Origin: Anaerolineae bacterium
Lineage (GTDB): Bacteria; Chloroflexota; Anaerolineae; Anaerolineales; E44-bin32
NCBI GenBank assembly: GCA_011174825.1
Contig: DUEZ01000054.1
Location: forward strand, 1 to 57,261
DNA: 57,261 nucleotides
Direction: 5' to 3'
Both the position numbers and the translations under genes were made by a program. Positions within the stretch are counted from its first letter, which is position 1, and each line of letters begins with the position of its first letter. A model generated the notes under the pieces. That model was given only the letters and a program-made list of their open reading frames with translations, was not told the DNA's origin and ran no database searches. Shown here piece by piece: positions 1-10,793 of the stretch.

Positions 1-126
1 CGCCAACCCCTGGAAGGAACACCACTTGGTCATCGCCGCCGTTAACGTCGTCTTCCCATGATCGATGTGTCCGATCGTTCCCACATTCACGTGCGGCTTC
101 GTGCGCTCAAATTTCTTCTTCGCCAT
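1..126 (-). CDS. tuf: Elongation factor Tu, N-terminal part (cut by window edge)
   Basis: EF-Tu is the GTPase that brings aminoacyl-tRNA to the ribosome in the cytoplasm. The 42 visible codons begin [20 protein letters not shown] and continue with [11 protein letters not shown], the P-loop (G1) of EF-Tu. The start is the ATG at 126, preceded on the minus strand by a GAGGAAAG ribosome site. It lies 120 nt downstream of fusA in the same direction, the usual str-operon order. Only the N-terminus is present because the gene runs off the left edge. The identification is secure; nothing can be said about the rest of the protein. Confidence 0.97.
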   Translation of the reverse strand, partial: MAKKKFERTKPHVNVGTIGHIDHGKTTLTAAMTKWCSFQGLA

Positions 127-246
127 GTCTTTCCTCTCGCTCCTCAATGCATTCTTTATTGTTGTAGGCCTTAGCCTGTGCTCTGCGCGCCTGTCAGGAC
201 GCAGGCTTGGATCATGAATAAAATAAAAATAAGTTCCTCGAGTCGA

Positions 247-2325
247 TTAACGAGCTCCCACCAGGATCGCTTTCATAACTGATTCCTCCACTTTAGCGTA
301 ATGATCATACTCCATCGTGAATACACCTCGTCCTTGGGTCATAGAGCGTAAGTCGGTAGCATATCCGAACATCTCTGCCAAAGGCACCATCGCTCGGATG
401 GCCTGTACGCCACCAGCCCGAGCCTCGATCCCTTCAATCATCGCTCTCCGAGCCGCAAGGTCTCCAGTGATGTCACCGACGTGATCTTCAGGGATGACGA
501 TTTCTGCGTCCATGATTGGTTCGAGGAGCACAGGATCACCTTCCTGAATACCTTGCCTGAAGGCCATCGAGCCAGCGACTTTAAAGGCGAGTTCGCTCGA
601 ATCGACCTCGTGAAACGAACCATCGTAGACCTTGACTTTAACATCCGTGACAGGATAACCGGCGAGTACGCCACTTTCAGCCGCCTCTCGTACACCCTTT
701 TCAATCGCCGGGATAAACTCACGGGGGATGACACCACCTTTGAGGCCATTCTCAAATACGATGCCCGATGCGGGCTCCCCTGGATCTAGGGCCATGACGA
801 CATGTCCGTATTGGCCACGACCACCTGTTTGTTTAACGTAACGATGCTCAATCTTAGGCACCGGACGTGAGATTGACTCCTTATAAGCAACACGAGGGCG
901 ACCCACGTTTGCCTGCACCTTGAACTCTCGCAACATGCGATCCACCAACACCTCAAGATGAAGCTCTCCCATCCCCCAGATCATTGTCTGTCCGGTATTT
1001 TCGTTGACACCAACCCTGAAGGTGGGATCCTCCTCTGAGAGTTTAGTCAGAGCGCCGGACATCTTATCCTGATCAGCCAGTGTTTTTGGTTCGATGGCCA
1101 AGAATATAACCGGATCTGGGAAGGTGATGTCCTCCAGAACAATAGAGTTAGCTGCGTCGCACAACGTGTCTCCGGTAAAAGTATCCTTCATGCCTAATAC
1201 GGCACCTATGTCACCGGCCAAGACCTCGTCAATATCCTCCCGATGATCCGCATACATCCGCAGCAGCCTACCCACCCTCTCGCGTTTTCCCTTTCTGGAG
1301 TTATAAACGGAGGCCCCCTTTGAGATTTTTCCTGAATAAACACGGAAATATGCCAACCGTCCGACATAAGGATCGCTGACGATCTTAAACACTAAGGCGC
1401 TCAATGGGGCTTCATCAGATGGGGGGCGAGTAATTTCCTCACCACTCGCGGGTTTGTAACCTACGACATCCGGAATGTCGATCGGGGAAGGGAGGTAATC
1501 AACGATCGCATCTAGTATCGGATGGACACCCTTGTTCCGCAGGGCAGAACCACAATAGACCAGCGTAGCTTCGCCCGCTACAACAGCTCGTCGAATCCCG
1601 GCTTTTAGCTCCTCAATACTGATCTCTTCACCCTCAAGGTATCTCAAGGTTAACTCTTCATCGGTTTCGGCGATCTGCTCAATCATCGCCGTACGCCTTT
1701 CAGCAGACTCAGCCACCATATCAACAGGTATATCACCCAGTTCTGGAGCTGTCCCTAACTCGTCCACCCAAAGAATGGATTTTTGCTCAATGAGATCAAC
1801 AACACCTCTGAAATCCGCCTCAGAACCAATCGGCATCTGGACTGCGATCGGTTTTGCGCCTAACCTTTCGCGGATGCTTTCGATCGTTCGTTCATAAGAC
1901 GCACCCACGCGGTCCATCTTGTTCACAAAACAAATACGAGGGACATGATAAAGATCGGCCTGACGCCAAACGGTTTCCGATTGAGGCTCGACGCCCTGCA
2001 CAGCGTCAAAAATCACCACGCCGCCATCTAATACCCGCAATGAACGTTGAACCTCAGCAGTGAAGTCAATGTGACCGGGGGTATCAATGATGTTGATGAT
2101 GTGGTCACGCCACATCGCCGTCACGGCAGCAGAAACGATGGTGATACCTCGCTCACGCTCCTGCTCCATCCAATCGGTGACCGTGGTGCCCTCATCTACC
2201 GAACCAAGACGATGTGTCCGACCGGTGTAAAACAACACACGCTCGGTAGTGGTCGTTTTACCGGCATCAATGTGAGCAATGATGCCGATATTGCGATGGT
2301 GTTCGAGGGCATACTCGCGAGCCAT
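247..2325 (-). CDS. fusA: Elongation factor G
   Basis: EF-G is the GTPase that drives ribosomal translocation and, with ribosome recycling factor, subunit splitting. The protein is 692 aa, the usual length. The N-terminus [20 protein letters not shown] leads into the G1 motif [20 protein letters not shown] (G3) and NKMDR (G4) follow, and the C-terminal domains IV/V are complete (GGRGQYGHV and the final EYDHYAKV). An upstream in-frame extension of 45 codons exists, but it overlaps the end of rpsG and is not conserved sequence, so the ATG at 2325 was chosen. It sits 40 nt after rpsG and 120 nt before tuf, so it is part of the str operon expressed from the promoter at 3532-3560. Confidence 0.97.
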   Translation of the reverse strand: MAREYALEHHRNIGIIAHIDAGKTTTTERVLFYTGRTHRLGSVDEGTTVTDWMEQERERGITIVSAAVTAMWRDHIINIIDTPGHIDFTAEVQRSLRVLDGGVVIFDAVQGVEPQSETVWRQADLYHVPRICFVNKMDRVGASYERTIESIRERLGAKPIAVQMPIGSEADFRGVVDLIEQKSILWVDELGTAPELGDIPVDMVAESAERRTAMIEQIAETDEELTLRYLEGEEISIEELKAGIRRAVVAGEATLVYCGSALRNKGVHPILDAIVDYLPSPIDIPDVVGYKPASGEEITRPPSDEAPLSALVFKIVSDPYVGRLAYFRVYSGKISKGASVYNSRKGKRERVGRLLRMYADHREDIDEVLAGDIGAVLGMKDTFTGDTLCDAANSIVLEDITFPDPVIFLAIEPKTLADQDKMSGALTKLSEEDPTFRVGVNENTGQTMIWGMGELHLEVLVDRMLREFKVQANVGRPRVAYKESISRPVPKIEHRYVKQTGGRGQYGHVVMALDPGEPASGIVFENGLKGGVIPREFIPAIEKGVREAAESGVLAGYPVTDVKVKVYDGSFHEVDSSELAFKVAGSMAFRQGIQEGDPVLLEPIMDAEIVIPEDHVGDITGDLAARRAMIEGIEARAGGVQAIRAMVPLAEMFGYATDLRSMTQGRGVFTMEYDHYAKVEESVMKAILVGAR

Positions 2326-2365
2326 GACGATTACTATCAGCCAGTTTGGCTGCTCTCCTTCTGGA

Positions 2366-2833
2366 TTACCATCGATAATGGGCAAAGGCTCGATTGGCTT
2401 CCGCCATACGATGGGTATCTTCGCGCTTCTTGATCGCAGCGCCTGTGTTATTGGCCGCATCCATCAGTTCCCCAGCTAAACGCTCGGCCATCGTTTTCCC
2501 TGGTCGATCCTTCGCCGCAGCTAATATCCAACGCATAGCGAGTGAAATGCGTCGATCAGGTCGTACTTCCACAGGTACCTGATAGGTCGCACCACCAACG
2601 CGCCTGGGCTTTACTTCAAGAACGGGTGAGGTATTCCTCATAGCCTGCTCAAAAACCTCAATTGGATCGCGTTTCGCTCGCGTCTCAATGAGGGCGAAAG
2701 CATCGTAGATGATCCCCGTCGCGATGCTTTTCTTCCCCTTCCTCATCAACCGATTGATCATCCCCTGAACCAGGTGATTGTTGTAGCGCACATCACCACT
2801 GGTCTCTCGTTTCTCAGGCTTGGTTCGTCGCAT
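2366..2833 (-). CDS. rpsG: 30S ribosomal protein S7
   Basis: S7 is the primary assembly protein of the 30S head; it binds the 3' major domain of 16S rRNA and lines the E site. The protein has 155 aa, the normal bacterial length (about 156). It begins [19 protein letters not shown] and contains the core [10 protein letters not shown] and the segment [16 protein letters not shown] typical of the family, ending AFAHYRW. It lies between rpsL (54 nt upstream) and fusA (40 nt downstream). In other bacteria S7 is the translational autoregulator of this operon; no specific S7-binding structure could be assigned in the short spacer here. Confidence 0.97.
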   Translation of the reverse strand: MRRTKPEKRETSGDVRYNNHLVQGMINRLMRKGKKSIATGIIYDAFALIETRAKRDPIEVFEQAMRNTSPVLEVKPRRVGGATYQVPVEVRPDRRISLAMRWILAAAKDRPGKTMAERLAGELMDAANNTGAAIKKREDTHRMAEANRAFAHYRW

Positions 2834-2887
2834 CTACTTACTCCGTTTTTATCACAAAAGGATGATCGTTCCCGTCCTGGCGACCGA

Positions 2888-3319
2888 TCAACCAATCACC
2901 TGCTTCCGGGGTCGTTTACCACCATATTTCGAACGCCCCTGCATGCGATCCTCTACCCCTATGCTGTCGAGGGTGCCCCGAATAATGTGGTAACGAACAC
3001 CTGGTAGATCCTTCACACGACCTCCGCGCACGAGCACCACGGAGTGCTCCTGCAAGGAGTGTCCCTCACCAGGGATGTAAGCGGTAACCTCGATCCCGTT
3101 TGTTAGGCGAACACGCGCCACCTTACGCAGCGCTGAGTTAGGTTTTTTCGGAGTTTGCGTGCGAACCTGGGTGCACACCCCGCGTTTCTGCGGTGCACCT
3201 TTCCGCTGCGAGATACGTTGCTGTTTCATCGAATTAAAAATGTATTGCAACGCAGGCGACTTTGTCTTGGCGCGCTTTGGTTTACGACCCTTCCGAACTA
3301 GTTGATTTATCGTCGGCAC
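2888..3319 (-). CDS. rpsL: 30S ribosomal protein S12
   Basis: S12 sits at the decoding centre of the 30S subunit and is the classical streptomycin-resistance protein. The GTG at 3319 is chosen as start because it gives the family N-terminus (M/V)[12 protein letters not shown] and is preceded by a strong GGAGG ribosome site; the longer reading (7 more codons) would run through that site. The product is 143 aa, slightly longer than E. coli S12 (124 aa). The loop [15 protein letters not shown] and the motif [20 protein letters not shown] are intact, including the lysines at which streptomycin mutations arise. First gene of the str operon here. Confidence 0.97.
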   Translation of the reverse strand: MPTINQLVRKGRKPKRAKTKSPALQYIFNSMKQQRISQRKGAPQKRGVCTQVRTQTPKKPNSALRKVARVRLTNGIEVTAYIPGEGHSLQEHSVVLVRGGRVKDLPGVRYHIIRGTLDSIGVEDRMQGRSKYGGKRPRKQVIG

Positions 3320-3373
3320 GGTCTTCCTCCAGGTGATCACAGGGCAAATGCCCTGGACCCATTGCCGCTAAAT

Positions 3374-3401
3374 GAGGCCATCGTTCGAGCGCGATGGCCT
3401 C
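3374..3401 (-). promoter_or_regulatory. Leader hairpin upstream of rpsL
   Basis: A perfect 10-bp stem (GAGGCCATCG paired with CGATGGCCTC, 8-nt loop) lies about 55 nt upstream of the rpsL start, inside the roughly 200-nt leader predicted from the promoter at 3532-3560. There is no T-run on the minus strand, so it is not an obvious terminator. It may be a leader structure involved in ribosomal-protein control or simply an RNA-stabilising stem. The function is inference. Confidence 0.45.
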
Positions 3402-3531
3402 TGTGATAATAATCCTCATATTCGATTCGGGCAGGCATTATCGTGGGCTACGATGGTGATTCGATAGAGTCTTTAATCAAAACACCATCACGAATGGATG
3501 CCTCCCGCCGAATTACGGGTAACGAACGGTT

Positions 3532-3560
3532 ATTTTAGCATGCTGCCTGACACCCGTCAA
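3532..3560 (-). promoter_or_regulatory. Promoter of the rpsL-rpsG-fusA-tuf operon
   Basis: On the minus strand TTGACG (3555-3560), a 17-bp spacer and TAAAAT (3532-3537) form a near-consensus sigma-70 type promoter. It places the transcript start near 3525 and gives a leader of about 200 nt before rpsL. It lies downstream of the rpoB terminator, so the ribosomal genes appear to be transcribed separately from rpoB. Confidence 0.75.
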
Positions 3561-3735
3561 GCATAAGGCTTTTATTGATAAATTGGATATTAATAAGTGG
3601 AGGGAGCCATCGCGTACAGGAAAATATTGTTCGCCAAGTCGACAGGTGCTATCCAGATTGCTAGATCGCGGTTCCTACAGGAGGGATATCGAATACCCCC
3701 TCAATATTCCTGTGAGCTCAATATGTTTCTGGGTG

Positions 3736-3765
3736 AACAAAACCGCCGGGTTTCTGACCCGGCGG
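3736..3765 (-). terminator. Intrinsic terminator after rpoB
   Basis: CCGCCGGG (3758-3765, read on the minus strand) pairs with CCCGGCGG (3743-3750) around a 7-nt loop. The second arm is followed on the minus strand by TTTTGTT. It lies 39 nt beyond the rpoB stop codon and is the expected end of the rpoB transcript. Confidence 0.8.
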
Positions 3766-3803
3766 CAAAAGAAATCGCTAAGTTCTATGTTCCCCGATGC
3801 GAA

Positions 3804-6800
3804 CTATTGGCGAGGATCCATGTCTAACAGACCCAACCCAAGGCGTAAAGGACGCCGATGCTCTTCATCTTTACCAAAGCGAATGATATCACCTTCATCG
3901 CTTACGGCCTCAACCGCCAAGCCCAGGCTCTGCAACTCCTTTACCAAGACACGGAATGACGCCGGAACCCCAGGTTCCTCAACCGGTTCGCCCTTGACAA
4001 TCGCTTCGTAGGTTTTTACCCGACCTTGAACGTCGTCCGATTTGACCGTTAGCATCTCCTGCAAGGTGTGAGCTGCACCGTAAGCCTCGAGAGCCCAGAC
4101 TTCCATCTCACCGAATCGCTGACCACCGAATTGTGCTTTTCCACCCAGTGGTTGCTGTGTCACGAGAGAGTAGGGACCGGTCGATCGTGCGTGGACTTTA
4201 TCCTCAACCAGATGATGCAACTTCATCATCAAGACTTTCCCGACTGTTACAGGCTGATCATAGGGCTCACCAGTCTTGCCATCATAGAGAGCCTGTTTGC
4301 CTAAGATCGGAAGCGGATGCTTCGTCTCAGCCATGACCTTCTCTGCCAGTTCACGCAATGTCTGTTGAGATCTGATGTTACCTGTCTTTCGCCCCATGGC
4401 CTCGATCCACAATCGCAAACAGGCCACAATGGCTGCTTCATCGTACGTCGATCTCTCGAGGATCGGGATATCACTGTCCTCGAAGATGAGGATTTGATCT
4501 GGGTCATGCCCTTTATCACGCAACCATTCCCTGAGCGATGCTCGACGGGCATAGCGAGTGTCAATGGCTAACATCTCGGGGTCGTATCCCTTATCAACCA
4601 ACCAGTTCTCAAGGTAAAGCCGACGTACCTCCTCATCATCCACAAAAGCTTCTTCAGCGTAATACCCCTCTTCCATCACCCATGCCCATGCCCGTTCGCC
4701 AATTTCCTGCCAAGCACGTTCGATCATCCATGCGCGTGCCAACTCGCTTTCTATTTCAATTTCATCAGCCCCATCGAAAGCCGGGGTTACCGCTCGGAAG
4801 CCGAGCTTATCAGCAGCCCAACCAAGGTGAGCTTCCAGTATCTGTCCGATATTCATCCGCCCGGGAACGCCCAGAGGGTTCAGAATCAGATCGACTGGCG
4901 TACCATCTTCTAAAAAGGGCATATCTTCGACCGGAACCACCTTGGAGATTACTCCCTTGTTTCCATGGCGGCCTGCCATTTTATCGCCCTCGGTAGCTTT
5001 ACGCCTTTGAGCGACCGCGACCCGGACCATCTTCTCCACCCCTGCTGGTAAATCGCGATGTTCCTCTCTGGTGAATACCTTGACGTCAACAACTTTACCC
5101 CGTTCGCCGTGAGGCATGCGTAATGAAGTATCTTTCACCTCACGTGCCTTTTCACCGAAGATCGCCCGCAAGAGCTTCTCTTCTGGGGTCAGTTCCTTCT
5201 CGCCTTTCGGTGTGATCTTGCCCACGAGGATATCGTTCGGTCCGACCTCCGCTCCGACACGGATGATCCCGTCTTCGTTCAAGTCCCGGAGTGCATCGTC
5301 CCCAACATTGGGAATGTCATAGGTGATCTCCTCGGGTCCGAGTTTCGTATCGCGTGCTTCGACCTCATGCTTTTCAATATGCACTGAGGTATAAAGATCG
5401 TCACGGACGAGCCTTTCTGAGATTAAGATCGCGTCCTCAAAATCACCACCCTCCCAAGAGATGAAAGCGCAAAGCACGTTCTGCCCCAAAGCTAGCTCAC
5501 CTCCAGCAGTAGAAGAGGAGTCAGCAATCACATCCCCGATGCGCACCCGTTGGCCTTTAACCACCGCTGGACGCTGATCGATGCATGTACTCTGATTGGA
5601 GCGGTTGAATTTTCTCAATTTGTAGACATCGCGACCCCCACGGGTCTTGACAATAACTTGGCTTCCCGTAACGGATTCCACCTCACCACTCGTTTCGGCA
5701 AGGATCACCTGCCCTGAATCGAGGGCCGCATGGCGTTCCATACCCGTCGATACGAGCGGAACTTCGGGTTGAACAAGAGGCACCGCCTGGGTCTGCATAT
5801 TTGAGCCCATTAAGGCACGGTTGGCATCATCATGTTCAAGAAACGGGATCAGAGCAGCGCTTACCCCAACGATCTGACGGGGTGCAACATCCATAAAGTC
5901 AATCCGCTCGGGTCGGAAGAATTGGAAATCACCACGGTGGCGACAGGAGACACGGGGACGCACAAATTCATATTTCTCATTGAGTGGCGCGTTTGCCTGG
6001 GCAATGACAAAAGTGTCCTCATCATCTGCCGTGAGGTATTTAATCCTGTCCGACACAAAGGGGACGATGGAAATGGGATCCTTCAGCTTGGCTAATCTTT
6101 TTACCAGGGCGGGCGTGATCTCCTCCCCATCTTTCGCCATCACCTTCTTGCTTCTGGGACTCCTGAGTTCACCTCTCATCCGTTGCCCAATCAGATTTGG
6201 ATCGTCGGATTTCATCTCAGAAATAACCCTACGGTATGGCGTTTCAATGAAACCAAAATCGTTGACGCGGGCATAGGATGACAGGCGTCCAATCAAGCCG
6301 ATGTTCGGACCCTCCGGGGTTTCAATCGGACATATCCGACCATAATGCGAGTGATGCACGTCACGGACATCGAAGCCAGCTCGTTCACGACGAAGGCCTC
6401 CTGGGCCCAGCGCCGAGAGGGTGCGCTTGTGACGCAATTCCGCTAGGGGGTTGGTCTGATCCATGAATTGGGATAGCTGGCTGGAACCGAAGAACTCTCG
6501 TAGGGAAGCTACGACCGGACGGATGTTAATCAAAGACACGGGAGAGATCTGATCTTGATCACGGATCGACATCCGTTCCAGGATGACCCGCTCCATCCTG
6601 CGTAAGCCAACACGCAACTTGCCTTGAATGAGCTCACCAACTGTCTTGACACGCCGATTCCCAAGATGGTCGATGTCGTCCGGTTCAGCTGCACCGTTGT
6701 TTATCAATATCAAACGCTCGATCAATCGGACGATGTCCCAAGTCGTGACACATCGATGATCCAGCGATACTCTTCGATGGAGGTTGAGCTTTTGGTTGAG

Positions 6801-7712
6801 TTTATAACGACCGACGCGCTCAAGATCATAGCGCCGCTGCTCGAAAAGTTGGTCTCTGAGATATTCGCGAGCATTATCCAAGGTCGGTGGATCACCAGGA
6901 CGCATCCGTCGGTAAAACTCGATCATCGCCTCCTCGGCCAGCGTTCGCCCTTCCTTAATCTCCCAGGTCGGCTCCTGACGGATGGTGGTCGCAATATACG
7001 GATGATCGGGATTCGAATCCGCCTCGGCGAAAATGGCCAACAACTCCTCGTCAGTACCCTTCTTAATGGGGGATTTCCCCAAACCATCATCAACAGCGGC
7101 CAAGGCTCTCAATAAGATGGTAATCGGCACCGTGCGTTTGCGATTGAATTTGAGGGTTAAATAATCGCTCTTTCGGGTTTCAAATTCCATCCAGGCGCCT
7201 CGGTCAGGGATCAGTTTGGCGGTTGCTAACCTACGGCCCGTCGCTCGATCCTCCGGCGCATCGAAATAAACCCCGGGTGAGCGGATTAACTGGGAAACGA
7301 CGACACGCTCTGTACCATTAATAATGAACGTTCCTTTCTCGGTCATGATTGGAAAATCACCGAGAAAGATGTCCTGCTTGATCGGTTCTGGGATTTCAGA
7401 TCCCGCCAGAAGCACCGAAACGTAAAGTGGTGCAGCGTATGTGAGATCACGCTCGAGACACTCTTCAATGTCATGTTTCGGGTCATCGAACCAATATTCA
7501 AGCTCAAACTCTTCGCTCTCAGAACTGTTTCCTGGGAAGAAGAGCTTCATTCCACCGTTGTAAGAAATGATCGGAGAGATCTCATCGAATAGCGCGGCTA
7601 GACCTTTCTCCTTCAGCCAGGAGAAGGAGTCGAGTTGAACTTCGATTAATCTCGGAAGAGAAAATGTATCGGGGATACGTGAGTACCACTTCTGACCCAT
7701 ACCAGATGTCAT
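3804..7712 (-). CDS. rpoB: DNA-directed RNA polymerase beta subunit
   Basis: RpoB forms half of the RNA polymerase catalytic cleft. The 1302-aa protein begins [20 protein letters not shown] after a TAGGAG ribosome site. Typical regions are present in order: the rifampicin pocket ([20 protein letters not shown], then [14 protein letters not shown], with the wild-type D, H and S positions), the stretch [13 protein letters not shown], the catalytic-cleft motif [13 protein letters not shown], and the C-terminal clamp [20 protein letters not shown]. Between [11 protein letters not shown] (about residue 955) and [11 protein letters not shown] (about 1142) lies a long acidic, Trp/Glu-rich insertion of roughly 170 residues, a lineage-specific insert. 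rpoC does not follow; a terminator and then rpsL do. rplJ/rplL are also not upstream. Confidence 0.97.
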   Translation of the reverse strand: MTSGMGQKWYSRIPDTFSLPRLIEVQLDSFSWLKEKGLAALFDEISPIISYNGGMKLFFPGNSSESEEFELEYWFDDPKHDIEECLERDLTYAAPLYVSVLLAGSEIPEPIKQDIFLGDFPIMTEKGTFIINGTERVVVSQLIRSPGVYFDAPEDRATGRRLATAKLIPDRGAWMEFETRKSDYLTLKFNRKRTVPITILLRALAAVDDGLGKSPIKKGTDEELLAIFAEADSNPDHPYIATTIRQEPTWEIKEGRTLAEEAMIEFYRRMRPGDPPTLDNAREYLRDQLFEQRRYDLERVGRYKLNQKLNLHRRVSLDHRCVTTWDIVRLIERLILINNGAAEPDDIDHLGNRRVKTVGELIQGKLRVGLRRMERVILERMSIRDQDQISPVSLINIRPVVASLREFFGSSQLSQFMDQTNPLAELRHKRTLSALGPGGLRRERAGFDVRDVHHSHYGRICPIETPEGPNIGLIGRLSSYARVNDFGFIETPYRRVISEMKSDDPNLIGQRMRGELRSPRSKKVMAKDGEEITPALVKRLAKLKDPISIVPFVSDRIKYLTADDEDTFVIAQANAPLNEKYEFVRPRVSCRHRGDFQFFRPERIDFMDVAPRQIVGVSAALIPFLEHDDANRALMGSNMQTQAVPLVQPEVPLVSTGMERHAALDSGQVILAETSGEVESVTGSQVIVKTRGGRDVYKLRKFNRSNQSTCIDQRPAVVKGQRVRIGDVIADSSSTAGGELALGQNVLCAFISWEGGDFEDAILISERLVRDDLYTSVHIEKHEVEARDTKLGPEEITYDIPNVGDDALRDLNEDGIIRVGAEVGPNDILVGKITPKGEKELTPEEKLLRAIFGEKAREVKDTSLRMPHGERGKVVDVKVFTREEHRDLPAGVEKMVRVAVAQRRKATEGDKMAGRHGNKGVISKVVPVEDMPFLEDGTPVDLILNPLGVPGRMNIGQILEAHLGWAADKLGFRAVTPAFDGADEIEIESELARAWMIERAWQEIGERAWAWVMEEGYYAEEAFVDDEEVRRLYLENWLVDKGYDPEMLAIDTRYARRASLREWLRDKGHDPDQILIFEDSDIPILERSTYDEAAIVACLRLWIEAMGRKTGNIRSQQTLRELAEKVMAETKHPLPILGKQALYDGKTGEPYDQPVTVGKVLMMKLHHLVEDKVHARSTGPYSLVTQQPLGGKAQFGGQRFGEMEVWALEAYGAAHTLQEMLTVKSDDVQGRVKTYEAIVKGEPVEEPGVPASFRVLVKELQSLGLAVEAVSDEGDIIRFGKDEEHRRPLRLGLGLLDMDPRQ

Positions 7713-7859
7713 GCAGCCACTCCTATTTCATTAATCGTTCTGCATTTGATGGAACATATCGGATGAGAGGCAATAAACAACAAAAGGCGGGGCGCCGCGG
7801 TACGAGTACCTAGCCGTTTCCCGCTTCAAATTTTTGTAATAACGCGCCGACACGCTCGT

Positions 7860-7887
7860 TGTATAACCCCTCGACACTTGACTACAA
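7860..7887 (-). promoter_or_regulatory. Possible rpoB promoter
   Basis: TTGTAG (7882-7887, minus strand), a 16-bp spacer and TATACA (7860-7865) lie about 150 nt upstream of rpoB. The match is modest. The 7713-7979 stretch otherwise shows no gene and no other clear signal. Confidence 0.3.
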
Positions 7888-7979
7888 ACTTACAGTTTAC
7901 CATAGAGTATTCTGTTTGTCTAATTATTTTAATGAAACCACCGGAAAAAAGGTCAACTGCGAAAGGAGGACTGGTATCT

Positions 7980-8213
7980 GGGGCTGTCTCAAAAGTCATG
8001 CCCATGGACAGTGAGAAAACCCTATACCACGCGATGTCATTGCGAGGAGCCCTTCGGCGGAGTTTATCCCGAGTATGCCGAGGGACTCAGGACCTTCAGC
8101 TCCGCGTCGAAGCAATCTCCAAACCACAACAGGGAGATTACTTCGCCTTCGGCTTGCGATCGATGCTGCAGGCGCTACTCGCCCTGCTTGGGTACCGCTT
8201 ATGAGACCGCCCC
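7980..8213. mobile_element. MITE-like dispersed element, copy 1
   Basis: A non-coding element of about 234 bp. Its ends are imperfect inverted repeats: left GGGGCTGTCTCAAAAG, right end read inward GGGGCGGTCTCATAAG. Just inside the left end is a conserved block around GCCCATGGACAG and ACCCTATACCAC, shared with the copies at 23793-23929 and 30923-31144. No transposase is encoded. No clear target duplication is visible. Apparent ORFs inside it (for example 8011-8262) are not conserved proteins. Confidence 0.7.
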
Positions 8214-8297
8214 CTGGGACCCCTCTCTGCTCCTCGCGGATGCTTTTTCCACACACGCTTAGACCAAATCACAGGAAAGAAGCGCCGTGTTTGTCGC

Positions 8298-10709
8298 TCA
8301 GGGTTCGCTATACAACGCTTGATAGTTCGTGAAAGCCCAATAGATGTAACGGATATAATCCTGGGGTTGTTGCAGACGAATGACCTCAAGGAATAGATCA
8401 GGGTCCTCTGGAGCGATCGCCTTCCAGATAATCGCGTTACCTGGACCAGCGTTGTAAGCAGACAATGCTGCATATAGATCACCATCAAAGGTTTCACGTT
8501 GCGTAGAGAGGTACTGGACCCCTAGACGCACACTGACCACGGGTCGATAGAGATCGAGGTCAGTGTACCCTGGTGGCCATCCAAGTTGATCGACAATACT
8601 TTGCCCCGTACTAGGGATGATCTGCATCAGACCACGCGCATCAGCATAAGAAATGGCAAATCCTTCAAAGAGACTCTCCTGGCGAATAACGGAGAGAACG
8701 AAGAGCCCATCGAAATCATGACGCAACGCTTCGGGCATGATTAAATCACCGAAGTACGGGCCAAAGCGGATTCGACTGAAGTAGATCGGCGCCGCGTTTA
8801 TACCCATTTCCGCGATGTCAGCCAGATCTAGAATTCGCCAAGCTGCATAGATCGCCGGTCGATAGAACCCCAAATCTAAAAAATGATGCATCAATCGATA
8901 GGTTGCTTCGGCATCGTTCTCCTTCTCGAGACGGAGTGACTCAAATTCCGCTTTTGCCTGATCGAAAAGGCCAAGTTGCCAATATTCATCCCCCCGAACA
9001 ATACGGGCATCATTAGCGAGCACCGGATCCAACGCTGAAAGTGGATCAGGACCCGTGATGGGAAAGTGCTCCCGCAACCATTCCTCGGCCTCAAACCGCT
9101 CGGTTTCCTCATCGTAATGAAAATTAAAAACACCAATGGGCTGAAAGGGTTCGCGACCAAGCAAGAGATCTCCCGCTCGAAGTCCGTAATATCCATGGGG
9201 ATGCGACTCGACTGCCCTCTGCCAAGCTGTCTGTGCACTTACAGCGTCACCACGTGCCATGTAGGTTTTACCAAGCCACAGGTATGCGGCAGCGAGATCA
9301 GAGGATTCGCCCGCGATTTCCAAACACTTCAGAAACACATCCTCGGATCCGAGAAAGTCAGAAAGACGGTAACGGGCAATCCCAGCGAGGAAGAGACCTC
9401 GATACGTCCATTCGGAGTTCGGGTATTCCACCCCAAGTCGCTGCCATATCGACGCAGCTTCGTCGAGTTGATCAGAGCGTTCTTTGATACGCGCTGCATC
9501 GTAAAGGTACTCCGCGGCTCGGACATGATCCGGCACTGTAGCTACAAAATTCAGTAAAGTCTGAGCCGCGGCATCATACTGATCAAGGTAAGCCCATTGG
9601 GTAAATGCTTTCTCCTCCCAGGCCTCATCCCAATAGCGATCTGTTGTGTGGGTATCGATGAGTATGTCCCACTCATCGATCGCATCGACATACGCCCCCA
9701 AGGCTCGCTGGGATAGGCCCTTGTAATAATGCACTGTGCCATCGTGATCCATAGGTGCAGCAGCTAAATAGCGGTTGAACGCTGCCACCGCCACACCATG
9801 TTGCCCTGCGTAATAATCTACTAAGCCACGATCCAATTCGTTGACCGCCACACCTGCTTCCACCAATTCCACAAGACCAAGGTACGTATCATAAGAGAGG
9901 GGATAATTTTCCACTGCGTGGAGATAAAACCCATATGCTTGATCGAATTGACCGAGCGCGGCGTGCACTCGTCCCCTGGCAAAATCCATCTGCGCTTTGG
10001 TGTAGTCGCTGGTTGCACGCTCAAACACATCGTTGTACTTGGCCAGAGCTGCGTTGTAATCACCCATTTCCAGGTAGGCTCGTCCGATCTTGATTTCGAG
10101 TTCAAGATCATCTCCCAGTCGTGGCGAAACCAAAGCGTTTTGAAAAGCTACGATCGCTTCTGCGGGGTTACCCGCTTCTCTTAAGGCGTCTCCCCTACGC
10201 TCGTGCACAAAGCTATCAATCAGACCTGTACGTAGGAGGAGATACTGACCATAGTCGTTGGCTGCTGCCTCAAACTGACCCGCAGCCGCTTGCGCCTGAG
10301 CGCGATGAAAATAGCCTTGACCAAGAAGATCGTGGAAAGGGTAGGATTCAAGATAAAGCGTTAGGGCATCGACAGCTTCCTGATATCGATTTGAATTGAG
10401 CATCGCAAGGCCGATTCCAAGTTGAGCGTTGGCTTGCTCATCTGGGTCAACTGCTTGAGCGAGTGATATTTGATATTCGGAAAGTGCCACTTCCCAATCG
10501 CCTTTGAACAATGCCCACCTGGCGGAATCCAATCTTGCAGATGGTAATGGTGTCGGAGTTGGCGTTGCTGTGGGCGTGATGGTCGCAGTTGGTGTCATAC
10601 TTGGAGTAGGCGTGGGACCTACACCCAGAAGCTCGGGAAGGTTGCAAGCAAGCGTAGAGAATATCAAGCAGAGGAGGATAAAGATCCCTCGCAATCGTGG
10701 CCAGCGCAT
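8298..10709 (-). CDS. Lytic transglycosylase lipoprotein with TPR-like repeats (Slt family)
   Basis: Predicted to cleave peptidoglycan between MurNAc and GlcNAc outside the membrane. The 803-aa product starts MRWPRLRGIFILLCLIFSTL and reaches a lipobox cysteine (STLAC) after one hydrophobic segment. A Thr-Pro-rich linker follows, then about 500 residues of tandem TPR-like helices (many DQANAQLG, AEYLYDAARI type pairs), then a C-terminal SLT domain at about residues 670-800 with the catalytic-glutamate motif VIRQESLFEGFAISYADARG, LMQIIPSTGQ and LSAYNAGPGN. The start at 10709 was chosen over an ORF 12 codons longer because a strong promoter (10717-10745) puts its -10 box 7 nt before this ATG, implying a leaderless mRNA. 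Divergent from mtnA. Confidence 0.9.
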   Translation of the reverse strand: MRWPRLRGIFILLCLIFSTLACNLPELLGVGPTPTPSMTPTATITPTATPTPTPLPSARLDSARWALFKGDWEVALSEYQISLAQAVDPDEQANAQLGIGLAMLNSNRYQEAVDALTLYLESYPFHDLLGQGYFHRAQAQAAAGQFEAAANDYGQYLLLRTGLIDSFVHERRGDALREAGNPAEAIVAFQNALVSPRLGDDLELEIKIGRAYLEMGDYNAALAKYNDVFERATSDYTKAQMDFARGRVHAALGQFDQAYGFYLHAVENYPLSYDTYLGLVELVEAGVAVNELDRGLVDYYAGQHGVAVAAFNRYLAAAPMDHDGTVHYYKGLSQRALGAYVDAIDEWDILIDTHTTDRYWDEAWEEKAFTQWAYLDQYDAAAQTLLNFVATVPDHVRAAEYLYDAARIKERSDQLDEAASIWQRLGVEYPNSEWTYRGLFLAGIARYRLSDFLGSEDVFLKCLEIAGESSDLAAAYLWLGKTYMARGDAVSAQTAWQRAVESHPHGYYGLRAGDLLLGREPFQPIGVFNFHYDEETERFEAEEWLREHFPITGPDPLSALDPVLANDARIVRGDEYWQLGLFDQAKAEFESLRLEKENDAEATYRLMHHFLDLGFYRPAIYAAWRILDLADIAEMGINAAPIYFSRIRFGPYFGDLIMPEALRHDFDGLFVLSVIRQESLFEGFAISYADARGLMQIIPSTGQSIVDQLGWPPGYTDLDLYRPVVSVRLGVQYLSTQRETFDGDLYAALSAYNAGPGNAIIWKAIAPEDPDLFLEVIRLQQPQDYIRYIYWAFTNYQALYSEP

Positions 10710-10716
10710 GGCGCCC

Positions 10717-10745
10717 ATCATAAAGCAGGTAGAATGATGAGTCAA
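10717..10745 (-). promoter_or_regulatory. Promoter of the transglycosylase gene (leaderless start)
   Basis: Minus strand: TTGACT (10740-10745), a 17-bp spacer, TATGAT (10717-10722), 7 nt, then ATG at 10709. Both boxes are near consensus, and the expected transcript start falls on the A of the ATG. It is back to back with the mtnA promoter, 2 bp away. Confidence 0.75.
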
Positions 10746-10747
10746 TC

Positions 10748-10776
10748 TTGCAGCTTTGCATGCCCCATGCTACACT
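10748..10776 (+). promoter_or_regulatory. Promoter of mtnA operon
   Basis: TTGCAG (10748-10753), a 17-bp spacer and TACACT (10771-10776). The predicted start is near 10783, only about 11 nt before the hairpin at 10794. The -35 boxes of this and the divergent promoter nearly touch, so one regulator or polymerase could affect both. Confidence 0.55.
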
Positions 10777-10793
10777 CCAACACGTTCATCGCC

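Noticed and set aside
247..2460. Longer EF-G start at 2460
   Set aside because: The extra 45 residues overlap the end of rpsG and are unlike EF-G; the ATG at 2325 gives the canonical N-terminus.
4301..4996. ORFs of 80-150 codons opposite rpoB
   Set aside because: Antisense shadows of the RpoB frame without ribosome sites or family features.
7996..8332. Several short ORFs on both strands downstream of slt
   Set aside because: They lie inside the MITE-like element, overlap one another and resemble no protein.
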